64,000 bases of DNA, taken from contig NZ_LT900024.1 of the NCBI RefSeq assembly GCF_900182925.1, positions 868,001-932,000 on the forward strand, read 5' to 3'. The position numbers and the translations under genes are program-made. The first letter of the stretch is position 1. Every line of letters starts with the position of its first letter. The notes below the pieces were generated by a model, which saw nothing but the letters and a program-made list of their open reading frames with translations, searched no databases and had not been told where the DNA came from. Below, piece after piece: positions 48,509-57,264 of the stretch. Source of the stretch: Psychrobacter sp. LV10R520-6. GTDB lineage: Bacteria; Pseudomonadota; Gammaproteobacteria; Pseudomonadales; Moraxellaceae.

Positions 48509-48862
48509 ATGTCTATAACGATGCAAGAAGCTAAAAGCATGGATTTCAGCGATGTTGCCGACACAACGTTACCTGATATTCCATTATTAACACCGGGTGA
48601 ATACCTTAAAACTGAATTCCTAGATGAACTGGGTTTATCAGCGTATGCGCTTGCCCGTGCCACCCATATGCCAGATTCACGACTTAGTGAAATAATCAAT
48701 GGCAGACGGACGATAACAGCAGATACGGCGCTGAGATTGGCAAAATACTTCGGTATGTCCGCGCAGTTTTGGCTCAATCTACAAAGTCATTACGATCTTG
48801 AGATTACAAGGCGAGAAGTGGCAGACGATATCGATACTATTGAACCTCATGATATGGCATAG
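48509..48862 (+). CDS. higA: HigA-family antitoxin
   Basis: This 117-residue XRE-type DNA-binding antitoxin has SRLSEIINGRRTITADTAL and RLAKYFGMSAQFWLNLQ as its helix-turn-helix region. It should neutralise HigB by direct binding and repress the operator at 48168-48192. Its stop is 15 bp from the convergent end of cas2-3. It is nearly identical to the orphan HigA at 24538, so cross-neutralisation is likely. Confidence 0.9.
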   Translation: MSITMQEAKSMDFSDVADTTLPDIPLLTPGEYLKTEFLDELGLSAYALARATHMPDSRLSEIINGRRTITADTALRLAKYFGMSAQFWLNLQSHYDLEITRREVADDIDTIEPHDMA

Positions 48863-48877
48863 CTGATATCGTCAGCC

Positions 48878-51800
48878 TTAACTATAATCATTCATAAACA
48901 TACCTTCATCTTTCCAGCAGCCGAAGCGTTCATCAAACAGCCAGCCATTTTTGGAATCATAGACTGACAATACCGCAAATCTTATTAAGATCGTATTGGG
49001 GCTTAAATCAGAGAGTTCTGCTTGCACCTCTACTAACGCATCATTTAAATTGTCAGTTAACCATGGAGTTATGTGTGAATTAGCTATAGATAACTTAGTT
49101 GGTTTAATTACCTTTTTTACTGAGTTTGCAGACGATATGCCTTTTTCTTTGGCTTGTTCCGCGATATAAACTGAATAATTCTGGTTTTCAAAATCATGAT
49201 TATCGCTCTGTTCTAAGTCATTTGATGCAGCATATAACAGCTCATTATTGGTCACAGAGGTTTTGAAGTTTATTGGTTCGATAATGTATTCGACCTGTGC
49301 TTGTCCGGCCCGAAAAGGAGTTAAACAACTAAGATGGACGTGTGAGCGATTTGAGGTTTGTATGTTTTGCCAATAACCATTAACAACATTGGTTTTATTA
49401 TTGGTCATCAAGTCTGCCATTACACTGTGTTCTAAATCGCTTAAATAGCGTGCCGCTTCAAACTCAGCTTCTGGCGCTTTGATAATCCTTGGAATAGCAT
49501 CAACCCGTCTTAGTTCAGAGGCTCTAATGATCTCATTACTATCATGACTGGCTAATAAGAAGCTCGCTTGTTCAAACCCAGGCCGAGTAAATACCTCTGT
49601 GCCTATACCTCGATTGGGTTGTTTTAATGACTTGATATTGTATTGCATGATACTGATGTTTGGCAGAATGGCTTGTTTATTAGGGCGATGCCGCCAGACT
49701 CTTCCTGCCAGTTGAATGATTGAGCGCATAGAGGAGGGCTCTACGATAGCCCAATCATAATCATGGTCGCGCCCAACTTCGGCGACTGGTGTCGCTAGTA
49801 CTATAAAAACATGATGGGTTTTATTAGGATGCTGCCGAATGGCTTGATTGATATCGTCATGTTTAAACAAGCAGTTATCATCATCGGAGTCCCTTTTTAG
49901 AATAGTATCTAGTTTTTTTTCTAGACGGTTACGTAGAATTAAAACCTGATTGGCGTGGTAACAGCACAAATGATATTGAGTGGTCTCTGCTGCTGGCGTG
50001 TTATCGAGATTGAACATAGCGATAGCGGTATTCATCAATGGCTGAATATTGGCCATACGAATCAGACCAATACTCACACGATGTCGGCTGTCCTCTTTAA
50101 GGATATTATGATTTTGATGTAACACTTGTGATTGGTTGAGTAACGCTGCCGCAAATGCTTCATAAAAGGTGATATGTTGTTCTTTGTTATACACTATCGA
50201 TAGAGGTAGGATATCTGCCTGCCGCCGAGTAGGCTGTTGGTTCAGGAAGTCCGTTCTAGCACTGACAAAGTCACTATGATGTTGCTTAAAGTCATGGGTG
50301 TCATCACACGGCATGGCGACACAGCGATTTTCATCAAACCAACCACAAATAACTTTAGGAGTGGGCTTTTGCAGTTGCGCATTAAATAACTTTCTACCCG
50401 CCAGATAGGCCTCGAACAATCCTTGTACCATATCTGGGGGTAAGGTTGCGGAAGACAGCATCACTCTAGTGCCGAATAATCCTGCTAAATGTATAAGCCT
50501 CGATAATGCTGGCAAGTCATTATGATCGAAGTCATCCGGTTCATCTAAAATCAGGTCACTGCTCAGCAGGCGCAATATAGGGGCGATATGCTTCCCTCCT
50601 CTTTTACATTCAGAAGCTTGCATGAGGTGATCAATCGTACAAACAACGACTGGCGCAAATAACAGCTCACGAGCTTTTTGACTTTCAATAACTGTGCCTA
50701 GACCTAATTCCTCATAATCTGCAATATCAATCTCGCTATCTACCCATTCATCTATTAATGGATTGGCAGACTCACTACCATATACGGACTCATAATTTAC
50801 GGATTCATAGTTATCTTGGTAATCAGATGGCGTGCTTTGGTTATCTGCATTGTTGCTGTCGGACTCATTTTTAGAGGCTTTGTTTTGGTTCAGCTCAAAC
50901 AGTTGCTTTTGTGCGCTGCCGCCAACTAAGACAGCGAGTTGATTGGCGTCAAGTTGCAAATCCTCTCTAAAACTAAGCCCTGTTTGTAAGGTTAAGACTC
51001 TAAGACCCAACGCAACAGTGATTCTTGCCCCTTTTTTGGGATCGCTTAAACCATACATAATGCGAGCGTTACCGATAGTCTTTCCGGCTCCTGTTGATGC
51101 CATATTGACCCCAAAGAAACCATGGCTTTCACTCAACTCACGATACTGATAAGCCAGCTTAAAGGCCTTATTCTGCCATTTAAAGCGTTTGTGAGCGGTG
51201 TTTTTGACTAAAGGATCATGTTGGGTAAGTCGGGGTAGTCCTTCGTGGATGGCAGGCAGTGCCCGACAAAACTGCGCGGTAAACTCGCTGACACCGATTA
51301 GATGTTCATCCAGTGCTTGTTTAATTTCATTGGTTTGCCGATCAGTATTAGCAGCTAGCTTATCTTTAAACTCAATACTTCCTTGCACTCGTCTTTTGTC
51401 ATTTGCATCAAGACTTGAATAATTATGGTCACCTATCATCAAACATAACCGGGATAAGTGTAGTAAAAATGGATCGCTGATAGCGTACTGATGCACAGTA
51501 GCATGCTGACTAAGTTGTTGTAGCTGCGGATGAAGCGCCGCTTTTTTTGTCCAACGTTTAAGTTTACGTTGCCATAAAGGACTATAAATCACCAGCTCAT
51601 CAAATTGCCAAAAGCTTGTTTGTTGTGCTTCGGTCATCTCGTCAAAACTTCTAGGATTTCTTACCCAGTAGTCATGAGCTTTTATAACAGCATAGAACTT
51701 TTTTTGTTCAGCTTTAAGTTTGGGGTTGTTAGATTTTTTAAGGTTCTTAGCTGTCTTTTCATTGAACCAATATTCGGTGAGCGGAGGTAATCGGTGGTGA

Positions 51801-52444
51801 GTAACAATTAACCATGCTACCCATCCTGCTAATGGGGGTAGCTGATCCAGTTTGGCCTGTTCTGTTTTCTGTTGTAAGTCCTCTGACGTAAGGGTATTCG
51901 AGCTGAGAAAATCCGGTAGGTTTTGTAGTCGTAACAGCCACTGCTCATCGGTTTGACAATCTGTAACGAGCCAAATAAATAACTTAAGTGACACCCACTC
52001 ATGGCGGTATGGGTCACCCTGAAAGGTAGAGTGAAACAGCTTATGTTGAAAGCCAATAGTAGATTTGCCAATATCATGCAATAGAGCTGCGATAGTTGCG
52101 ATAATCTGCATACTTTCTAATGATGTCCACTCATTTTCCCACTCTCGGTGCAACAAATTGCGTCTAGTCTGATTCACCGGCACCACACCGATCTCATTAA
52201 ATTTACGCTTATTACCCACTATCCACACCAGCTCTGTCAGCTGGCGTGATTTATTACGATGACAGCTAACCGCCGTAGACTTGGTCGCTGATTTGCGGAG
52301 TAATTGCTTGACCGTTTTTAGCCCATCCTCTGTAATCGCGGTCTGCCATACATTGTTACCAATGCGATTGGCAAAGGTATCTAAGATACGCCGCGTACGA
52401 CTAAGCGATTTCTTTTCACACTGCGAGACAAAAGTGACAATCAT
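48878..52444 (-). CDS. cas3f: Type I-F Cas2-Cas3 fusion nuclease-helicase
   Basis: This 1188-residue fusion starts with a Cas2 domain (MIVTFVSQCEKKSLSRTRRI, about 1-95). A Cas3 HD nuclease follows (ALLHDIGKS, H123-D124, and later HEWVSLKLF), then an SF2 helicase with Walker A MASTGAGKTIG near 446, motif II LILDEPDDFD near 633, LSSATLPPD near 665 and motif VI LAGRVWRHRP near 912. The C-terminal accessory domain is present to the end. The protein joins Cas1 in adaptation and degrades DNA recruited by Cascade. All visible catalytic motifs are intact. cas1 lies 57 bp upstream on the same strand. Confidence 0.95.
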   Translation of the reverse strand: MIVTFVSQCEKKSLSRTRRILDTFANRIGNNVWQTAITEDGLKTVKQLLRKSATKSTAVSCHRNKSRQLTELVWIVGNKRKFNEIGVVPVNQTRRNLLHREWENEWTSLESMQIIATIAALLHDIGKSTIGFQHKLFHSTFQGDPYRHEWVSLKLFIWLVTDCQTDEQWLLRLQNLPDFLSSNTLTSEDLQQKTEQAKLDQLPPLAGWVAWLIVTHHRLPPLTEYWFNEKTAKNLKKSNNPKLKAEQKKFYAVIKAHDYWVRNPRSFDEMTEAQQTSFWQFDELVIYSPLWQRKLKRWTKKAALHPQLQQLSQHATVHQYAISDPFLLHLSRLCLMIGDHNYSSLDANDKRRVQGSIEFKDKLAANTDRQTNEIKQALDEHLIGVSEFTAQFCRALPAIHEGLPRLTQHDPLVKNTAHKRFKWQNKAFKLAYQYRELSESHGFFGVNMASTGAGKTIGNARIMYGLSDPKKGARITVALGLRVLTLQTGLSFREDLQLDANQLAVLVGGSAQKQLFELNQNKASKNESDSNNADNQSTPSDYQDNYESVNYESVYGSESANPLIDEWVDSEIDIADYEELGLGTVIESQKARELLFAPVVVCTIDHLMQASECKRGGKHIAPILRLLSSDLILDEPDDFDHNDLPALSRLIHLAGLFGTRVMLSSATLPPDMVQGLFEAYLAGRKLFNAQLQKPTPKVICGWFDENRCVAMPCDDTHDFKQHHSDFVSARTDFLNQQPTRRQADILPLSIVYNKEQHITFYEAFAAALLNQSQVLHQNHNILKEDSRHRVSIGLIRMANIQPLMNTAIAMFNLDNTPAAETTQYHLCCYHANQVLILRNRLEKKLDTILKRDSDDDNCLFKHDDINQAIRQHPNKTHHVFIVLATPVAEVGRDHDYDWAIVEPSSMRSIIQLAGRVWRHRPNKQAILPNISIMQYNIKSLKQPNRGIGTEVFTRPGFEQASFLLASHDSNEIIRASELRRVDAIPRIIKAPEAEFEAARYLSDLEHSVMADLMTNNKTNVVNGYWQNIQTSNRSHVHLSCLTPFRAGQAQVEYIIEPINFKTSVTNNELLYAASNDLEQSDNHDFENQNYSVYIAEQAKEKGISSANSVKKVIKPTKLSIANSHITPWLTDNLNDALVEVQAELSDLSPNTILIRFAVLSVYDSKNGWLFDERFGCWKDEGMFMNDYS

Positions 52445-52501
52445 AGTTTTATTTTTATCCGTCTGGTAATAGTTGCCGTCAAATCAAAATTTATACGGTT
52501 C

Positions 52502-53566
52502 TCACCACTCAGTAGTCATAGCAAGTTGTTTGATAACTTCGAACTGATAATCCAGCGCCTTATGCTTAGTAAACATATTAAGACACTCTTGCCGGAACTG
52601 CTGCTCACTAAGATTTTCGGCGGCGCAGATGAAGGCGAGGGGTAGCACGAGCGCGTCTTTGATGATATCGGCAATATCGAATACCAATGCACCACGCCGG
52701 GTTTTGCCATGCATCACCGCAAAGCCATGCGGAATACCCAACGTCCACGCTGTGGTTGCTCCAAGGCCGTAAGCCAAATAGTTGCCATGATTGAGAAAGC
52801 CATTGGCCTTATCAATGCCCTCATGCTCACGAGTAAAGCCATCATAGCCAGTATTCTTTGCGGCCAGCTTATACAGCTTCTTGGTAAGTCGTGCCTCAAG
52901 CTGTAGCAAGTGCATAACTTCTTGCTGTTGATCAATCTGACGGATATTATCTTTAAGTAGGGCTTGCACCGCATCAATACTGCTGTCAAAGCCCCATTGT
53001 TTTAAGTCGCTATCTTTACTCCAAACCGTTTGTAAGTAAGCGAGACGAGCGTGTTGTAAATGTTTGGCAGCGGTTAAGCGTTTTTCATCATCCCACCACC
53101 AACTCATCCAGCCTTGAATATATTCAGTGGGACGATACTCGCTTTGCGGGGTCATCCATTCAATAAAGACTTCACGTTCAGCACCCATAAATAACGGCAT
53201 ACCGCCACCACCGCAAAATCCGACCAGTACTCCCGCTTGCGATAACAATCGCATCGCCGCTTGAGTGATGGATGTCCCTGTGCCAAGCAGTATTGAGGTA
53301 GTATTAGCGATAGGAATGTTATAGTACAGATTGGCCTTGTCATCTTCGGTCAGGTATAACACGCGACCGTCTTTTTGCATGACGCGACAATGGGAGAGGT
53401 AGTAGATATTGGCACGTTTTGAGTGCAAGATTGTTTTAAGGTCTGAGCTGTCAAAAGCATTGTTGGTATAAGGATTACTAGGCTTTGCCACGTTGACTCC
53501 ATAACCAAACGCTAACGTATACGCTTGATGTTGTATAATGAGGTGATGGGTATGTTTTTCTGACAA
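52502..53566 (-). CDS. cas1: Type I-F CRISPR integrase Cas1
   Basis: This protein of up to 354 residues has the I-F Cas1 signatures: DLKTILHSKRANIYYLSHC, NIPIANTTSILLGTGTSITQ and VGFCGGGGMPLF. The metal-binding catalytic residues are a Glu in LLQLEARLTKKLY (near 224), a His in GFAVMHGKTRRG (near 287) and an Asp in LVFDIADIIKD (near 300). The start is a TTG at 53564-53566; no ATG is available before the conserved core. A GTG in NVAKPSNP would give a form about 25 residues shorter, and homologues often start nearer DLKTIL. It is the first gene of the cas1-cas2-3 unit. Confidence 0.93.
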   Translation of the reverse strand: MSEKHTHHLIIQHQAYTLAFGYGVNVAKPSNPYTNNAFDSSDLKTILHSKRANIYYLSHCRVMQKDGRVLYLTEDDKANLYYNIPIANTTSILLGTGTSITQAAMRLLSQAGVLVGFCGGGGMPLFMGAEREVFIEWMTPQSEYRPTEYIQGWMSWWWDDEKRLTAAKHLQHARLAYLQTVWSKDSDLKQWGFDSSIDAVQALLKDNIRQIDQQQEVMHLLQLEARLTKKLYKLAAKNTGYDGFTREHEGIDKANGFLNHGNYLAYGLGATTAWTLGIPHGFAVMHGKTRRGALVFDIADIIKDALVLPLAFICAAENLSEQQFRQECLNMFTKHKALDYQFEVIKQLAMTTEW

Positions 53567-53896
53567 ACCATTATGTTTGACTCAAAAACAACAACCAATT
53601 AATGTCTATAAAATTACCGTCTAATACCAGTATAAGAAACCAATCAATAAAAAACAAGGGTCGAGTCTATCACGACGACAACTGCTGTCGTGACAGGTTG
53701 GGTTTTTATTTTTAACGATCAAACTTACACCACACTTTGCGCCCTAAGCCTGCCACTCAATGTGCTACCATAACAAGCTTATTGTCATGAATATAAATGA
53801 TGATAAGTGTCGGCGTTTATCGCTCTATTTCTATCACCCACGCCCAGCTAACTTGCGTCTAACTGCTGTGGCATAACCAAAATAGTCAGCCTCCTC
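53567..53896. other. Intergenic region between cas1 and the MFS gene
   Basis: No gene is evident. A hairpin with stem TCACGAC/GTCGTGA (53670-53693) is followed by T-rich sequence on the plus strand. Divergent promoters for cas1 and the transporter must be here. I found no second pseudo-repeat and no match to the mini-CRISPR spacer in this interval. Confidence 0.4.
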
Positions 53897-55126
53897 GTGA
53901 ATAACTCTATAAACCAGACTCAAGATTCTGCCTTATCGCCTTTATCCCTGCAGTCCAACTCGCCCTCATGGATTTTGAAATTAACCATCGGCTTAATCGG
54001 CATGTTTGCATTTTTACAGGTGTATTCGATCCAAGCGGTGTTGCCCGTACTAATGACGGATTTTTCTGCCACTGAAGTGCAAGCGGGTATGATCGTTGGG
54101 GCGACAGTGATGGCGATTGCAATTATGTCACCATTTTTAGGCATGCTCTCTGATGCGGTGGGGCGTAAGTCCTTTATCGTCGGGGCGTTACTGTTCTTAG
54201 CGATACCCACCGCTTTAATTGCTCAAAGCCCAAGTATGGGCTGGCTAGGGTTTTTTCGGTTCATGCAGGGACTGTCTGTCCCCGGTATTACGGTGGTGAC
54301 CATTGCTTATATCGGCGAAGAGTTCGAAGGTCGCGCCGTTACCGATTTGATGTCATTTTATGTCTCAGGCTCAGTGTTTGGCGGCTTTATGGGGCGGTTT
54401 TTACTGGGTCATTTACATGAACTCATTGGCTGGCGGCAGGGCTATTATGTGATGGCAGCAATGACGCTGATCGGTGCGTTGTGGGTGGGAAAAATGCTAC
54501 CGGTATCGCGCTGTTTTGAAGCCAATCCTAACTTTCGCTCAGCCATACAGACGCTTGGCGAACATTTGACCAACCGTTACGTCGTTACTGCCTGCTTGCT
54601 TGGCGCCTGCGTATTATTCTCCTTGGTAGGCTGCTTTACCTTTATTAATCTACATCTTGCCAAGACCCCATACGAGCTGAGCACTGGCCAACTGGCCAAT
54701 ATCTTTGCAGTTTATCTGATTGGGGTTGTCATCACTCCACTATCGACCACGCTGCTACGCCGATTTGGTGCTGCGCGGACAGTTCGGGTAGCGGTGATTG
54801 TCTCGATGATGGGGGTGCTCTTAACACTCGTGACGCCGCTATGGGGTATCATTGTTGGGCTTGCCATCATGTCCACAGGTGTATTTATTACCCAAGCGGC
54901 GACTATCAGTTATATCGCAGTCAATGTCAAAAAAGGACGCTCATTGGCCTCCGGTTTATATTACATGGGCTATTACGCTGGCGGTACCTTGGGCGCATGG
55001 CTGTGCGGATTGGCCTATGCCCGCGGAGAATGGAAGCTGACGATATGGCTGTTATTATTGGTACAAGTCTTAGCGCTATTAATAGCAAGCTTTGGAATGA
55101 TTAAAACCAAAAATCGCGCAACTTAG
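53897..55126 (+). CDS. MFS transporter (12-TM, DHA1-like drug/metabolite exporter)
   Basis: This 409-residue inner-membrane protein is read from a GTG at 53897; no ATG occurs before the first membrane helix (LTIGLIGMFAFLQVYSIQAVLP). The major-facilitator loop 2-3 motif appears as GMLSDAVGRKSFIVG (about 82-96), with RFMQGLSVPGI in helix 4. Around 12 hydrophobic helices follow. The resemblance is to YnfM/AraJ-type exporters. The substrate is unknown. Nothing links it to the CRISPR locus apart from position. Confidence 0.75.
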   Translation: MNNSINQTQDSALSPLSLQSNSPSWILKLTIGLIGMFAFLQVYSIQAVLPVLMTDFSATEVQAGMIVGATVMAIAIMSPFLGMLSDAVGRKSFIVGALLFLAIPTALIAQSPSMGWLGFFRFMQGLSVPGITVVTIAYIGEEFEGRAVTDLMSFYVSGSVFGGFMGRFLLGHLHELIGWRQGYYVMAAMTLIGALWVGKMLPVSRCFEANPNFRSAIQTLGEHLTNRYVVTACLLGACVLFSLVGCFTFINLHLAKTPYELSTGQLANIFAVYLIGVVITPLSTTLLRRFGAARTVRVAVIVSMMGVLLTLVTPLWGIIVGLAIMSTGVFITQAATISYIAVNVKKGRSLASGLYYMGYYAGGTLGAWLCGLAYARGEWKLTIWLLLLVQVLALLIASFGMIKTKNRAT

Positions 55127-55390
55127 AGCAGCTTTGACATAGCACAATAAAGCGAGCAGTTAAACGCTAGATATCGAACGGGTAGGCCTATTACACTTAC
55201 GTAAGCACGCTTTACATGGTACTGGTTTTTTCTTACTATCCATAAGCACGTTATCAAAAATATTTGTCTGTATGACAATAATCCGTTAGTCTTAAAACCA
55301 ATTACAATGACTCAAAAGTTACTTGTCTATATTTTTATAACGTTACTTTTATAATGTTACTTTTATAACATTCACAAGGAAGTCTAACCT

Positions 55391-57061
55391 ATGTCAAACA
55401 CTTATCCCAGTGCGCCGTCCGCCTATGAATTCCCATTACTTATCAAGCAATTATTAAACCGTGCCAAAACGGTATCGCTCGACCAAGAAATTGTTTATGC
55501 AGATAAAAAACGCCTAACTTACGCTGAGCTGTTTACCCGTATCAATCGCTTGGCCAATGTTTTAGAAAGCTTGAACCTTGCGGCGGGTGATGTGATCGCG
55601 GTAATGGATTGGGATAGCCATCGTTATTTAGAATCCTATTTTGCCGTACCGATGTCGCAGTATATTTTACAAACCGTTAATATTCGTCTGTCACCAGAAA
55701 AAGTCCTTTACACCATCAACCATGCGAAGCCTAAAGTTCTAATGCTTAACTCTGAGTTTGCTGAGCTGGTGAAGAACTATCAGTTTGAAAATTCTAGTAT
55801 TGAGCATATTATTTGGCTAGATGATAACGGTATGACCGTTGAAGGGGTGTTTGGTAGTAACCAAAGCCGCGTGGTTGGTGAGTATGAGGCGTTATTAGAA
55901 GCTTCTGATGATACCTTTGATTTTCCTGACTTCGATGAAAATACCATTGCCACGACCTTTTATACCTCAGGTACGACCGGCGATCCTAAAGGCGTTTTCT
56001 TTAGCCATCGCCAATTGGTACTCCATACTATGGCGGAAGCGGCGTCACTTGGTATGTTACCGAATAAGCAAGGCGTCAGTTATGGGGACGTGTATATGCC
56101 TATGACGCCGATGTTCCATGTACATGCATGGGGTTTCCCGTTTACTGCAACCATGACTGGTTTGAAGCAAGTGTATCCGGGCCGCTATGCGCCTGATACT
56201 TTGCTCGACTTAATTATCAATGAAAAGGTGAGTATTACTCACTGCGTACCCACAATTTTGCAGATGGTGCTCAAAGAAGCGCAAGACCGTGATGCCAGCT
56301 TTAATGGGCTGAAAATGATTATTGGCGGTTCAAGGCTGACCGAAGGCTTAGCAAAATCGGCATTGGCACAAGGGATTGAGGTATATACTGGCTACGGTAT
56401 GTCTGAGACCGCGCCACTGATTAGCTTGACCGACTTTAGTCTCGATGAGCCTGAGATGAGCGAGGAAGAAGATATCAATCGCCGTTGCATGACTGGCAAG
56501 CCGGTTCTAATGGTCGATGCGCAAGTTTGGGGCGAAGACAATCAGTCGGTTGCTACCGGTAAAGACCACACTGGTGAGCTGGTATTGCGCGCGCCGTGGT
56601 TAACCCAAAGCTATCTCAAAAATGATGATGCTGGTACTGAGCTGTGGGAAAATGGCTATATGCACACCCAAGATATTGCCTATATGCAACCTGATGGCAC
56701 TATAAAAATTACGGATCGTCTCAAAGACGTGATTAAATCTGGCGGCGAGTGGATATCATCGTTAGAGATTGAGACCATTTTATCTTTGCATCCGTCAGTC
56801 TCTGATGTGGCAGTGATTGGTATTCGTGATAAGCAGTGGGGCGAGCGTCCGCTAGCGTTAGTGGTCCTCAAACCTGATTGCCAAGATACCAGCGCCGATG
56901 ATATCAAAGCCATTGCTGAGCAAGCGGCCAGTAAAGGCATTATTCCTAAGTATGGTGTGCCCAGCCAGTTCAAATTCGTTGATGAACTGCCTAAAACCTC
57001 GGTTGGCAAACACGACAAAAAAGTCATGCGCGAGATGTATGCCAATCAAACGGAAGTGTAA
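55391..57061 (+). CDS. AMP-forming fatty acyl-CoA synthetase (AlkK-like)
   Basis: This 556-residue member of the acyl-adenylate superfamily activates a fatty acid to acyl-CoA with ATP. Motifs: FYTSGTTGDPKGVFFSHRQL (P-loop, about 194-213), GYGMSETAPLIS (near 336), KITDRLKDVIKSGGEWISS (hinge, near 440-456) and PKTSVGKHDKKVMRE, carrying the catalytic lysine near the C-terminus. The HSRxx-like FHVHAWGFPF and TVNIRLSPE segments fit the medium/long-chain group exemplified by AlkK rather than acetate-specific enzymes. CAAGGAAG provides the ribosome site. A strong terminator follows, so it appears monocistronic. Confidence 0.82.
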   Translation: MSNTYPSAPSAYEFPLLIKQLLNRAKTVSLDQEIVYADKKRLTYAELFTRINRLANVLESLNLAAGDVIAVMDWDSHRYLESYFAVPMSQYILQTVNIRLSPEKVLYTINHAKPKVLMLNSEFAELVKNYQFENSSIEHIIWLDDNGMTVEGVFGSNQSRVVGEYEALLEASDDTFDFPDFDENTIATTFYTSGTTGDPKGVFFSHRQLVLHTMAEAASLGMLPNKQGVSYGDVYMPMTPMFHVHAWGFPFTATMTGLKQVYPGRYAPDTLLDLIINEKVSITHCVPTILQMVLKEAQDRDASFNGLKMIIGGSRLTEGLAKSALAQGIEVYTGYGMSETAPLISLTDFSLDEPEMSEEEDINRRCMTGKPVLMVDAQVWGEDNQSVATGKDHTGELVLRAPWLTQSYLKNDDAGTELWENGYMHTQDIAYMQPDGTIKITDRLKDVIKSGGEWISSLEIETILSLHPSVSDVAVIGIRDKQWGERPLALVVLKPDCQDTSADDIKAIAEQAASKGIIPKYGVPSQFKFVDELPKTSVGKHDKKVMREMYANQTEV

Positions 57062-57120
57062 GCACTCAATATTCTATATGCTTAACAGTTGACCTTTATT
57101 GCTAGCTCTGCTACATTTTA

Positions 57121-57147
57121 AACCGATACATAACGTATCGGTTTTTC
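57121..57147. terminator. Rho-independent terminator after the acyl-CoA synthetase gene
   Basis: A perfect 9-bp stem (AACCGATAC at 57121-57129 with GTATCGGTT at 57135-57143) is followed by TTTTT. Confidence 0.85.
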
Positions 57148-57264
57148 CAGTTTTGGCATGGATAGCCAAAGTTCCATTATAATAATGCTACGATGTCATT
57201 TAACAAGGTTGTATTGCACTATATTTCATTTCGTTGTATTTCGTTTACGCTAAGGATAGCCACT

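Noticed and set aside
53670-53715. Hairpin between cas1 and the MFS gene as a third pseudo-repeat
   Set aside because: The stem and loop lengths differ from the I-F repeat and the CTTAGAAA-type tail is absent.
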